Shown here: in pieces, positions 40,522 through 48,739 of the stretch | Layout: every line of letters begins with the position of its first letter | How positions within the stretch are numbered: the stretch's first letter is position 1 | Assembly: GCF_037023145.1 (NCBI RefSeq) | Contig: NZ_CP146092.1 | Coordinates: forward strand, 1,302,001-1,366,000 | Direction of reading: 5' to 3' | DNA length: 64,000 bases | From: Ralstonia sp. RRA | GTDB lineage: Bacteria; Pseudomonadota; Gammaproteobacteria; Burkholderiales; Burkholderiaceae | Program-made: the position numbers and the translations under genes | Notes under the pieces: generated by a model | The model's input: only the letters and a program-made list of their open reading frames with translations | Told to the model about the DNA's origin: nothing | The model's database searches: none

Positions 40522-41865
40522 GTGAGCGACTCGCACGTCCGCCAGCTGCATCTGAACGTCAACATCCTGCACTCCGGTTTTGTGCCGTCTGCCTGGCGGC
40601 TTGCCGAGAGTGACCCTGCTGCGTTTGTCGACGTGCAGCACTATGTGAACGTGGCGCGGATTGCGGAATCTGCCAAGTTCGACGCCGTGTTCCTGGCCGA
40701 CAACGCGGCCATCGTCGATCAGATCCATTTCCGGCCCATCACCGCGCTGGAGCCGACTGTGGTGCTGGCCAGCATTGCGGCGGCGACCACGCACATCGGC
40801 CTGATCGGCACGGCCTCCACCAGCTACAACGAGCCCTACAACATCGCCCGGCGCTTCGCCACGCTCGATCACGTGAGTGGCGGGCGTGCGGGCTGGAACG
40901 TGGTCACGACGGCGGATCTGCCATCGGCACGCAACTTCGGTCTGGATGCCGTGCCGGACCATGCCGAACGCTACGCGCGTGCAGATGAGTTCACGGGCGT
41001 CGTCAAGGCGCTCTGGAACAGCTGGGCAGACGATGCCTTTGTCGGCGACAAGGCCGGCGGGCGCTTCGTGAATGCGGACAAGGTGCAGCCGCTTGCCCAT
41101 CGTGGCGCGTTCTTCCGTGTGCATGGGCCGTTGAACCTGCCGCGCTCGGCGCAAGGGCATCCGGTGCTCGTCCAGGCCGGTGCTTCGTCGGATGGCCGCG
41201 AACTGGCGGCGCGTCATGCCGAGGCGGTGTTCTCGGCAGCGCAGAGCTTTGACGAGGCGCTGGCTTACGCGCACGGCCTCAAGGCACGCGCGCAGGCACT
41301 GGGGCGCGGTGCGGAGGCGATCCGCGTGCTGCCGGGCCTGACCACCATCCTTGGCGCCACCGAGGCGCAGGCACGCGCGCGGCGCGATCAACTGGTCGAC
41401 CTGATCCCGTGGGACTACAGCCTCACGCGGTTGGCCGGCATCCTCGGTATTCCCGTGGATCGGCTCCAGCTCGACGCGCGCCTGCCAGACGATCTGCCGC
41501 TGCCCAACAACGGCAATGGCAATCACACATTCTTTACCGTCACGCTGGCCCTGGCGCGCAAGCAGGGGCTGACCGTGCGCGCGCTCATCCGCGAACTGGC
41601 CGGCGGCGGTGGGCACCGTGTCCTGGTCGGCACGCCCGAGCAGATCGCAGACGAGATCGAACACTGGTTCCGCCATGGCGCGGCCGATGGCTTCAACCTG
41701 ATGCCCGACGCGCTGCCCGGCGGGCTGCAGGATTTTGTCGATGGGGTTGTGCCCATCCTGCCGCGGCGCGGGATCTTCCGCACCGACTACGCAGGCCGGA
41801 CCCTACGTGAACACTTCGGGTTGGCGCGGCCAGCCAGTCAGGCGGAGACACGCGCTGCCGCATAG
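40522..41865 (+). CDS. LLM flavin-dependent monooxygenase, NtaA/SnaA/DszA family
   Basis: Flavin-dependent oxygenase of 447 residues of the bacterial-luciferase-like group that uses reduced FMN from a separate reductase. The N-terminus 'HLNVNILHSGFVPSAWRL', 'AKFDAVFLADNA', 'TTHIGLIGTASTSYNEPYNIARRFATLDH', and 'SGGRAGWNVVTT' (in parts) are characteristic of NtaA/SnaA/DszA. Start: GTG at 40522 after GGAGC. Close relatives oxidise nitrilotriacetate, pristinamycin precursor or dibenzothiophene sulfone; the substrate here is inferred to be an organosulfur compound because of the adjoining SfnB/DszC-like gene and the sfn operon. Confidence 0.9.
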   Translation: MSDSHVRQLHLNVNILHSGFVPSAWRLAESDPAAFVDVQHYVNVARIAESAKFDAVFLADNAAIVDQIHFRPITALEPTVVLASIAAATTHIGLIGTASTSYNEPYNIARRFATLDHVSGGRAGWNVVTTADLPSARNFGLDAVPDHAERYARADEFTGVVKALWNSWADDAFVGDKAGGRFVNADKVQPLAHRGAFFRVHGPLNLPRSAQGHPVLVQAGASSDGRELAARHAEAVFSAAQSFDEALAYAHGLKARAQALGRGAEAIRVLPGLTTILGATEAQARARRDQLVDLIPWDYSLTRLAGILGIPVDRLQLDARLPDDLPLPNNGNGNHTFFTVTLALARKQGLTVRALIRELAGGGGHRVLVGTPEQIADEIEHWFRHGAADGFNLMPDALPGGLQDFVDGVVPILPRRGIFRTDYAGRTLREHFGLARPASQAETRAAA

Positions 41866-41884
41866 GCGCATAGGCACGTTCGTT

Positions 41885-41895
41885 CCCCCCCCCCC
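41885..41895. repeat. Homopolymer of 11 C
   Basis: Eleven consecutive C lie between two flavoprotein genes, 33 bp before the ATG of the second. Such tracts can change length by slippage and alter promoter or leader spacing. Confidence 0.85.
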
Positions 41896-41927
41896 GTTTG
41901 CCAATCAACCCATATCGTTTTGACCTT

Positions 41928-43145
41928 ATGAACACACCACGCGATCTCCATCTCCATCACCGGCTTCAGGATGCCATTGCCGCGTTGCCGGCCCTGGCCG
42001 AGCGCATTGGTGAAGATGCTGCCGCGCGCGAGGTGCGGCGTGTATTGCCGTACGAGGGCTTCGCGCGCTTTCGCGAGTCTGGGCTGGGTTTGCTGCGGAT
42101 TCCTGCGGAGTGGGGCGGGCTTGGTGGGTCCCTCGTTGATCTGTTCGAGACGGTTACCACGCTGGCTGCGCACGAATCGAACGTGGCCCACGCGCTGCGC
42201 ATCCACTACGACCTGACGGAGGTGATCCGCCTGTCGCCGCTCACGGCGTTCCACCAGACGCAGCTCGATCGGCTGCTGGCCGGCGCCATCTTTGGCGGTG
42301 GCTCCACCGAGCGCGGTACGTCGCGCCCGGGGGAGATCACCACCACGCTCCAGCGCGAGGGTGAGCACTACCGCCTGAGCGGCCGCAAGTACTACACCAC
42401 CGGCACGGCATTTGCCGACTATGGCCGTTTCAACGTGCACGACGAGGCGGGCGCCGATCTGCAGATCATCATCCCCGTGGCGCGCACGGGGGTGCAGGTG
42501 GTTGATGACTGGGATGGCATGGGCCAGCGCATGACCGCCAGCGGCAGCATCGTGTTCGATCACGTGCAGGTGCTGGCCGACGAGGTGGCCTCGCGCATCG
42601 CCAGCACGCTGGTCGGGCGCCATACGGGTGCGCTGCGCCAGTTGCACCTCGTGGCTGTGGCGGCCGGCATCGTGCGCAATGTGGTGGCCGATGCGCAGCG
42701 GTATGTGGTCAACCACGGGCGGCCAGTGCTGCACAGCCCCGCCCCCACGGCGCGCGACGACCACTTCATCCAACAGGTGGTGGGCGACCTGGCGGCGCAC
42801 AGCCATGCCATCGACGCCTTGGTGCGCGAGAACGCGCGCGTGCTGGATCGCTCGTCCGAAGCCATCCGCCATGATGCAGCCGACGCCGACGCGCTGGTGC
42901 TGGAAGGCGCACTGGCCACGGCGAAGACACAGTTGGTGGTGAGCAAGCTGGCACTGCATGCCGCGCAGCAATTGTTCGAAGCCGGCGGCGCCTCGATGAC
43001 CGCGCGCACGCACAATTTTGACCGGCACTGGCGCAACCTGCGCACGATCTTCAACCACAACCCGTTGCTGCACAAGGCGCGCGTGGTAGGCGCCTACCAC
43101 CTGACCGGCGAGACGCAGCACCTGAAGGAAGGCCGCATTTTCTGA
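41928..43145 (+). CDS. Acyl-CoA-dehydrogenase-like flavin monooxygenase (DszC/SfnB-type)
   Basis: Flavoprotein of about 405 residues with the acyl-CoA dehydrogenase fold in its oxygenase-like branch. 'LLRIPAEWGGLGGSLVDLFETV', 'GSTERGTS', 'YRLSGRKYYTTGTAFADYG', 'DDWDGMGQRMTASGSIVFDHV' and the C-terminal 'RTHNFDRHWRNLRTIFNHNPLLHKARVVGAYHL' (in parts) match DszC/SfnB rather than true acyl-CoA dehydrogenases; the catalytic Glu of the latter is not evident. The ATG at 41928 is used; a TTG at 41898 would add ten residues. It is sandwiched between two NtaA-type monooxygenases. Confidence 0.87.
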   Translation: MNTPRDLHLHHRLQDAIAALPALAERIGEDAAAREVRRVLPYEGFARFRESGLGLLRIPAEWGGLGGSLVDLFETVTTLAAHESNVAHALRIHYDLTEVIRLSPLTAFHQTQLDRLLAGAIFGGGSTERGTSRPGEITTTLQREGEHYRLSGRKYYTTGTAFADYGRFNVHDEAGADLQIIIPVARTGVQVVDDWDGMGQRMTASGSIVFDHVQVLADEVASRIASTLVGRHTGALRQLHLVAVAAGIVRNVVADAQRYVVNHGRPVLHSPAPTARDDHFIQQVVGDLAAHSHAIDALVRENARVLDRSSEAIRHDAADADALVLEGALATAKTQLVVSKLALHAAQQLFEAGGASMTARTHNFDRHWRNLRTIFNHNPLLHKARVVGAYHLTGETQHLKEGRIF

Positions 43146-43167
43146 ACTGTCGATCGGGAGATTGTCC

Positions 43168-44523
43168 ATGGCACGACGCACTGACCAACTGCGCCTTGGC
43201 GCGTTCCTGTACCCAGGCGGACACCATATTGCCGCCTGGCGACATCCCGATACCCAAGCCAACGCGGGCATCGACTTCCAGCACTACGTTGCACTGGCGC
43301 GCGCTGCCGAGGCCGCCAAGTTCGATTTGATCTTCCTGGCCGACGGCGTGGGCACACGCGGGGACGATGTGGCCTTCCTGAGCCGAACGGCCCATAGCTA
43401 CCAGGCCCAGTTCGAGCCGATCACGCTGCTGTCGGCGCTGGCGGCGGTGACGGAGCGCATCGGGCTCGTCGGTACGGCCTCGACCAGCTTCAACGAGCCC
43501 TACCATGTCGCCCGCAAGTTCGCATCGCTCGATCACATCTCCGGCGGCCGGGCAGGGTGGAACCTGGTCACCTCGTCCAGCGAGTACGAAGCACTCAATT
43601 TCAACCGGGACCACCACTTCGCACATGCCGAGCGCTACCAGCGCGCGGAAGAGTTTGCCGATGTGGTGACGGGCCTGTGGGACAGCTGGGACGACGATGC
43701 CTTCCTGTACGACAAGGCGGGCGGCCAGTTCTACGATCCGTCGCGCCGGCATGTGCTGGGGCACAAGGGCACGCACTTCAGCGTGCGCGGGCCGCTCAAC
43801 GTGGCCCGCACGCCGCAGGGGCATCCGGTCGTGGTGCAGGCAGGCTCTTCCGAACCAGGCAAGGAGCTTGCCGCCCGCAGCGGCGAGGTTGTGTTCACCG
43901 CGCAGCAGACGCTCGCCGATGCCGTCGCGTTCTACGCCGATCTGAAGGGCCGGCTCGCCCGATATGGGCGTGCGCCCGACGATCTGAAAATCATGCCGGG
44001 GGTGTTTCCGGTGGTGGGGCGCAGTGAGAGCGAAGCGCGCGAGAAGTTCGAGGCACTGCAATCGTTGATCGATCCGGTGGTCGGCCTGGCACTCGTTTCC
44101 GGGCTGACGGGCGTCAACCTGTCGGGTTATCCGCTCGATGGCCCGATTCCAGAACTGCAGGCAACGAACGGCAGCAAGAGCCGGCAGGCGCTGATGCTCG
44201 ACCTTGCGCGGCGCGAGCAGCTCACCATTCGCCAGCTCTACCAACGCGTGGCAGGTGCGCGCGGCCACTGGCAGGTGATTGGCACGCCGGAGCAGATTGC
44301 CGATGCGCTGGAAGAGCGCTTCCTGGCGCATGGCGCAGACGGCTACAACGTCATGGCGCCCATCCTGCCCGGTGGGCTGACCGACTTCATCGAACTCGTA
44401 CTGCCCGAACTGCGCCGGCGCAACCTGTTCCGCAGTGAATACGCCGGCACGACGTTGCGCGAGCACCTGGGGCTGCGTCGCCCCGAGCATCCCGCACGGG
44501 CCCAGGCGCAGCAGGTGGCCTGA
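43168..44523 (+). CDS. LLM flavin-dependent monooxygenase, NtaA/SnaA/DszA family (second copy)
   Basis: 451 residues, a paralogue of the gene at 40522 but clearly diverged. 'LRLGAFLYPGGHHIAAWRHPD', 'AAKFDLIFLADGVGTRG', 'GLVGTASTSFNEPYHVARKF', 'SGGRAGWNLVTSSSEYEALNF', 'DHHFAHAERYQRAEEF' and 'HKGTHFSVRGPLNVAR' are the family motifs. Its start lies 22 bp after the DszC/SfnB-like gene with GGGAG upstream (a TTG at 43162 is possible). Together the three genes form a compact plus-strand oxygenase module; none encodes a flavin reductase, so they probably share MsuE (58815). Confidence 0.9.
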   Translation: MARRTDQLRLGAFLYPGGHHIAAWRHPDTQANAGIDFQHYVALARAAEAAKFDLIFLADGVGTRGDDVAFLSRTAHSYQAQFEPITLLSALAAVTERIGLVGTASTSFNEPYHVARKFASLDHISGGRAGWNLVTSSSEYEALNFNRDHHFAHAERYQRAEEFADVVTGLWDSWDDDAFLYDKAGGQFYDPSRRHVLGHKGTHFSVRGPLNVARTPQGHPVVVQAGSSEPGKELAARSGEVVFTAQQTLADAVAFYADLKGRLARYGRAPDDLKIMPGVFPVVGRSESEAREKFEALQSLIDPVVGLALVSGLTGVNLSGYPLDGPIPELQATNGSKSRQALMLDLARREQLTIRQLYQRVAGARGHWQVIGTPEQIADALEERFLAHGADGYNVMAPILPGGLTDFIELVLPELRRRNLFRSEYAGTTLREHLGLRRPEHPARAQAQQVA

Positions 44524-44698
44524 GCCGCAGATGCGCTCCACGTCACGGTAAAGAACCGTTCCAAGGAATCAAAGACGTTTTCAGGCGCCATGTGCGCTGG
44601 GCTGCAGCACCACATATCGTTATCGGCAATCCTTCGTTCCGGTCATGCAGGGTGGGCACGTAATCTGTGCCTTCATTCCACAGCGCGAGCGCACATGC

Positions 44699-45710
44699 AT
44701 GGCCACCTACCTTGACGACCGACAGCGCGCGGAGCTTGCGCATGCCGCCCGTCACTGGGTATGGCGCACAGAATTGCCGACATGGTTGCTGATCGCAGTG
44801 GTGTATTCGGCTTGGTTTGGCGTTGCCACACATGCGCGTCAGCTTGGGTTGCCGCTGGCCTGTGTGCTGCTGACGCTCTGCACCACGTGGTACCTGTCGT
44901 TGCAGCACGAACTGCTGCACGGCCACCCGACACGCTTGCCGTGGCTCAATGCGCTGCTGGGCGCCGCGCCGCTCGGCATCTGGCTGCCGTATGGCCTGTA
45001 CCGGCGCTTGCATCTGCAGCACCACGAGGCTGAGCTGACGCATCCCGACACCGACCCGGAGAGCTACTTCCTCTACGCTGTCGATTGGCATGCCGCCAGC
45101 CCGGCGACGCGCAAGCTGTATGCCGTACGCAATACGCTGGCGGGGCGGATGCTGCTGCAGCCTGCGTTCTCGATCCTGGCCGTGGCTGCCGACGCCTTCG
45201 CAACGCTGCGCGCGGGTGATGGGCGCGGGTGATGGGCGCGACAGGTGCATGTGGATCGCCCATGGGCTCGCGGTGGTGGCACTGCTGACATGGCTGCAAA
45301 CGTCTTGCGGCATGCCGGCGTGGCTGGTGCTGGTGGGCGTGGCCTACCCGGCGCTGTCGCTGGCGGCGATCCGTTCCTTTCAGGAGCATCGCGCCGGCGG
45401 TGCCCACGCGACCAGCAGCGTGATCAACGAGGCCGGGCTGGCGTGGCGGCTGCTCTTCCTCAACAACAACTACCACCTCGTGCATCACGACCTGCCTTGC
45501 GTCCCCTGGTTTGCATTGGCGTGGGTCTACCGCCGCCGTGCCGGCGACTACCTCGCGCGCAACGGCGGGTTCCACGTGCGCGGCTACTGGGAATGGCTGA
45601 GCCGCTATGCGTTGCGCGCAGCAGCACCGGTCGCGCATCCGTTGTTCCATGGCCCGACCGACCGGTATACCTACGCGGCACATCCTGATGGTGACTATGG
45701 CAAAGCTTGA
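44699..45710 (+). pseudogene. Membrane fatty-acid desaturase-like gene interrupted by a 13-bp tandem duplication
   Basis: The three His boxes of a di-iron membrane desaturase are present but in two frames. Frame 1 from the ATG at 44699 has HELLHGH (residues 70-76) and HLQHH (105-109) and stops at 45230-45232. Frame 2 carries 'WIAHGLAVVALLTWL', 'SFQEHRAGGAHATSS' and the third box in 'NNNYHLVHHDLP', ending at 45710. The break coincides with a duplicated 13-bp unit at 45210-45235; removing one copy restores one 332-residue protein reading '...TLRAGDGRDRCMWIAHG'. It is therefore a recent frameshift, a sequencing artefact or a reversible switch. Its substrate is unknown; it lies between sulfur-related oxygenases and a PhnD-like gene that overlaps its end. 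Confidence 0.85.
45210..45240 (+). repeat. 13-bp tandem repeat (2.4 copies) inside the desaturase gene
   Basis: The unit GCGCGGGTGATGG occurs at 45210-45222 and 45223-45235, followed by a partial GCGCG. Because 13 is not a multiple of three, copy number sets the reading frame: one or four copies would be in frame, two (as here) are not. Confidence 0.95.
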
Positions 45711-46524
45711 GCGCTGGGCCGCGGCCCTCCCGATGTACAACGTGTCGCCCGCGTTGCGCGACGATTGGTCCACGCTGATCGAGCGCACTGCCCAGGCATT
45801 GGGCCGCGGCAGTGCCCCCGTGATGCTGGACACAGTGGACCCTGGCGAAGGCCCCGATGCGCTGCACGCGTTCTGGCGGCGCGACGACATGTTGCTGTCG
45901 CAGACGTGCGGCTATCCGCTGATCCGTGGGCTGGCATCGCAGGTGCGGTTGATCGGCGCGCCTCGATTTGCGGTGCCCGGCTGCCACCATGAGGAGTACA
46001 GCAGCGCGCTCGTGGTGCGAGCCAAAGATGGCCCCGCCACGTTGGCCGCATGCCGGGGCGCGCGCGCCGCCTGCAACAGCCTCGATTCGCACAGCGGGAT
46101 GAACGCGCTGCGGCACGCCGTGGCACCGCTGGTGCGCGGCGGGCGGTTCTTCGGTGCCGTGGTGCATACGGGCTCGCACCTACGGTCGCTGGCGGCTGTC
46201 GCGAGTGACGAAGCCGACGTTGCAGCCATCGATTGCGTGACGTTGGCCTTTGCCGCCGAGCACAGGCCGGAACTGGTGGCGGGGCTTCGGCAGATCGGCT
46301 CGACACGGCGGGTGGCCGGCCTGCCGTTCATCGCATCGCGCCGAGCCGACGATGCACTGGTGGCACGCGTGAGGCAGGCAATGTGCGAGGCCTTGCGCGA
46401 TGACGCCGACCTGCGCTCCCGACTGCGGCTGGAAGACATCGTGCCAAGCACGATGGCGCACTACCGGCCCATCGCCGTGATGGCGCGGGAGGCGTGCATG
46501 CGTGGGTATGGTGAATTGAACTGA
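45697..46524 (+). CDS. PhnD-like phosphate/phosphonate-type substrate-binding protein without signal peptide
   Basis: About 275 residues resembling the phosphonate-binding (PF12974-like) group of periplasmic proteins: 'WAAALPMYNVSPALRDDW', 'LLSQTCGYPLIRGLASQVRLIG', 'GCHHEEYSSALVVRAKDG', 'NSLDSHSGMNALRHAVAPL', 'HTGSHLRSLAAVASDEADVAAIDCVTLAFA'. No signal peptide is visible from either ATG at 45688 or 45697, so it might act in the cytoplasm or use a partner. It overlaps the 3' end of the desaturase gene, so its translation could depend on it. No phosphonate permease gene adjoins. The substrate is unknown. Confidence 0.7.
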   Translation: MAKLERWAAALPMYNVSPALRDDWSTLIERTAQALGRGSAPVMLDTVDPGEGPDALHAFWRRDDMLLSQTCGYPLIRGLASQVRLIGAPRFAVPGCHHEEYSSALVVRAKDGPATLAACRGARAACNSLDSHSGMNALRHAVAPLVRGGRFFGAVVHTGSHLRSLAAVASDEADVAAIDCVTLAFAAEHRPELVAGLRQIGSTRRVAGLPFIASRRADDALVARVRQAMCEALRDDADLRSRLRLEDIVPSTMAHYRPIAVMAREACMRGYGELN

Positions 46525-46765
46525 GGCTTCCGCAGGCATGCGCCATGTAGCCGAGTTACGTGGTCGATACCGCGCCTCGCTTGGCGGGCGTTTGGCTCTG
46601 TCAGGCCAGCCACACGGTCAAGCGAGTAGGTGCATCTTTGGCTCTCATACGAGAATTAGAACAATTTCATCCCGGAAAAACCTTCCGTAGACGGGCGCAG
46701 TGCTAGCGGATCGCGTGACCGCAGACAGTACTGGAAGACGGCAATGCCACCCAGCATCGCCAGAA

Positions 46766-47248
46766 TCATAGTAGTGATAGGGCTTCAAAGTGCTCGAGAG
46801 GGTCGCTGAGCGCCGAAATCGGTGAGGATGGCAGTGTCGTGCTGAGCGCCACGCCATCGCGGAAGGTCCAGTACCGGTGCGCCAGGAAGGCGAGCGTGGC
46901 CGACAGGGCGGAGGCACACATTTGTGCAACCAGGTAGTACAGGCCCAACCGCAGGGCGACTGCCATGATGGCGGCATTGCATCCCACGGCCATGACCGCC
47001 ACCAGGGCAAAGCGAATCATCGCGTTCACGTGGCCGCGGGCGGTCTGAAAAACCGCGCGCCGGCTGATCACGTAGTAAAGCCCTGCACCGATCGCGTTAC
47101 TGATGACGGAGGCACGCCAGACCGGCACATTGGCGTGCACAAGCCCGAATAGGGTAGCGTAGTGCACCAGCGTCGCACCGCTGCCGAATCCGACATAGCG
47201 GACAAACTGCTCCACCATGGCAAGAAGATGCTGCCGAGGGGTTTTCAT
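46766..47248 (-). CDS. GtrA-family small membrane protein
   Basis: 160 residues with four predicted membrane spans, the GtrA (PF04138-type) layout: 'QFVRYVGFGSGATLVHYATLFGLV' (in parts), 'VISNAIGAGLYYVISRRAVF', 'RFALVAVMAVGCNAAIMAVAL' and 'VAQMCASALSATLAFLAHRYWTFRD'. The conserved 'N...YxxxRxxVF' and 'N/A-F-xxxRYWTF' patterns are present. GtrA proteins help move lipid-linked sugars or act in cell-surface polysaccharide modification. The ATG at 47248 is preceded by AGGAG. It is isolated; no glycosyltransferase gene is next to it. Confidence 0.82.
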   Translation of the reverse strand: MKTPRQHLLAMVEQFVRYVGFGSGATLVHYATLFGLVHANVPVWRASVISNAIGAGLYYVISRRAVFQTARGHVNAMIRFALVAVMAVGCNAAIMAVALRLGLYYLVAQMCASALSATLAFLAHRYWTFRDGVALSTTLPSSPISALSDPLEHFEALSLL

Positions 47249-47556
47249 GCGCGCGCTCCTGTTCCCGGATTCGGTGATTGCATCGTGCAATTCCCATACC
47301 AGGGGTTGCACACGGCCGGAGAGGGGGGCAGGGCGTACAACGATGCCGCCCAATGACGGCAGGATGGTGCGCGCAAGCAATGCACCATGCACGTTCGTGA
47401 TGCATCGCATTGCCTGGAGTGCGCGGTTTTCGTGCAACCGACCCCGCTAGCTTGTGCAGCCCCGCGTTGGCACATATTTCGCATGTGGCCCGACAACAAG
47501 CACATCCAGCTCCTGCGCGGCGCATGCGGGAGCCCAACGCGTGGGGGCGTTATCCA
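47249..47556. other. 308-bp region between gtrA and the receptor-like gene
   Basis: It must contain the divergent promoters of both genes. No clear promoter, operator or small gene was recognised; the open frames here look like shadows. Confidence 0.4.
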
Positions 47557-48633
47557 ATGGCAAGCGCGGAGCGCATCGTCGAGTTGTCACACCATGTTGG
47601 CCGCATCGCCAACCACAAGATTGCCGGTATTGCCGAAATCAACCGTGAAACCAAGTTCCTCGCGCTGAATGCGCTGATTGAAGCTGCACGTGCCGGCGAA
47701 ACGGGCCGCAGCTTCAGCGTCGTGGCGAATCAGGTCAAGCACGTGTCGGAACGCATTGCTGGCATCACAGGTGAGTTGACGACCGAACTGGCCGGCTCGA
47801 TCGTCGAGCTGACGCAGTTGGGCGATGCCATGATCCATAAAATGCGCGGTCAACAAGGCCAGCGCCTAACGGACATGGCGCTCAACATGATCGACATCGT
47901 CGACCGCAATCTCTATGAACGCTCCTGCGACGTGCGCTGGTGGGCGACCGACGCGGCCATTGTCGAAGCAGTCAGCCGTCCCGACGGCGATGCGGCTGCA
48001 TTCGCCAGCAAGCGGCTTGGCATCATCCTCAACAGCTACACGGTATACCTGGACCTGTGGGTCATCGACGCCGAGGGGCGGGTGATTGCGAACGGCCGGC
48101 CGCAAACCTACCCTGGGGTGCGTGGCCGAGTCGTGTCAGGTGTGGATTGGTTCAAGCGCGCATTGGCAACCGCGTCGGGCGATGCGTATGTGGCACACGA
48201 CATCACCGTCTCGCGGACGCTTCAAAACGCCAGCGTAGCCACCTACGCCACCGCCATTCGCGAAGAGGGTCGGGCCGACGGTGCACCGCTCGGTGTGCTT
48301 GCCGTGTTCTTCAACTGGGCACCCCAGGCCGAGACGGTGGTCAAGAGCGTGCGGGTCTCTGCCGAAGACTGGCAGCGTACACGCTGCCTGCTGCTCGACT
48401 CCAGCTACCGTGTGATCGCGGCTTCGGATGGCAAGGGCCTGTTAAGCGAGAGATTTCCATTGATGGCCGGTAACGCATCGACTGGGTGCTATGAAACGTC
48501 GGATGGCACCCAGGTCGCCTTCGCGCGTACCCCTGGCTATGAGACCTATCCCGGCCTGGGCTGGTACGGCGTGATCGTGCAGAAGCCTGAGCAGGTGCCA
48601 GGGCTCCCGGCATTGAGCACGAAGAATCGTTGA
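47557..48633 (+). CDS. Soluble receptor-like protein: short MCP signalling hairpin followed by a Cache domain
   Basis: 358 residues with no predicted membrane span. The N-terminal ~70 residues hold the tip-adjacent MCP block 'TKFLALNALIEAARAGETGRSFSVVANQVKHVSERIAGIT' (in parts). The remainder resembles a Cache-type sensor: 'VYLDLWVIDAEGRVIANGRP', 'SGVDWFKRALATASGDAYVAHDI', 'LGVLAVFFNWAPQAETVV', 'LLLDSSYRVIAASDGKGLL', 'YPGLGWYGVIVQKP'. Cache domains usually lie outside the cell before the signalling domain; here the order is reversed and the protein seems cytoplasmic. A ligand or a link to chemotaxis is not shown by neighbours. The ATG at 47557 is used; 47524 is possible. Confidence 0.75.
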   Translation: MASAERIVELSHHVGRIANHKIAGIAEINRETKFLALNALIEAARAGETGRSFSVVANQVKHVSERIAGITGELTTELAGSIVELTQLGDAMIHKMRGQQGQRLTDMALNMIDIVDRNLYERSCDVRWWATDAAIVEAVSRPDGDAAAFASKRLGIILNSYTVYLDLWVIDAEGRVIANGRPQTYPGVRGRVVSGVDWFKRALATASGDAYVAHDITVSRTLQNASVATYATAIREEGRADGAPLGVLAVFFNWAPQAETVVKSVRVSAEDWQRTRCLLLDSSYRVIAASDGKGLLSERFPLMAGNASTGCYETSDGTQVAFARTPGYETYPGLGWYGVIVQKPEQVPGLPALSTKNR

Positions 48634-48739
48634 CAGGGCGTTGTCCAAATCAGGCGCCCGATGCGTGGGCGAAGGCTGACGCGCCCCCGGAGCCGGTACC
48701 GCCACGTTCCGATGCTCTGGTCGCTACGTTTTCAAGTCG

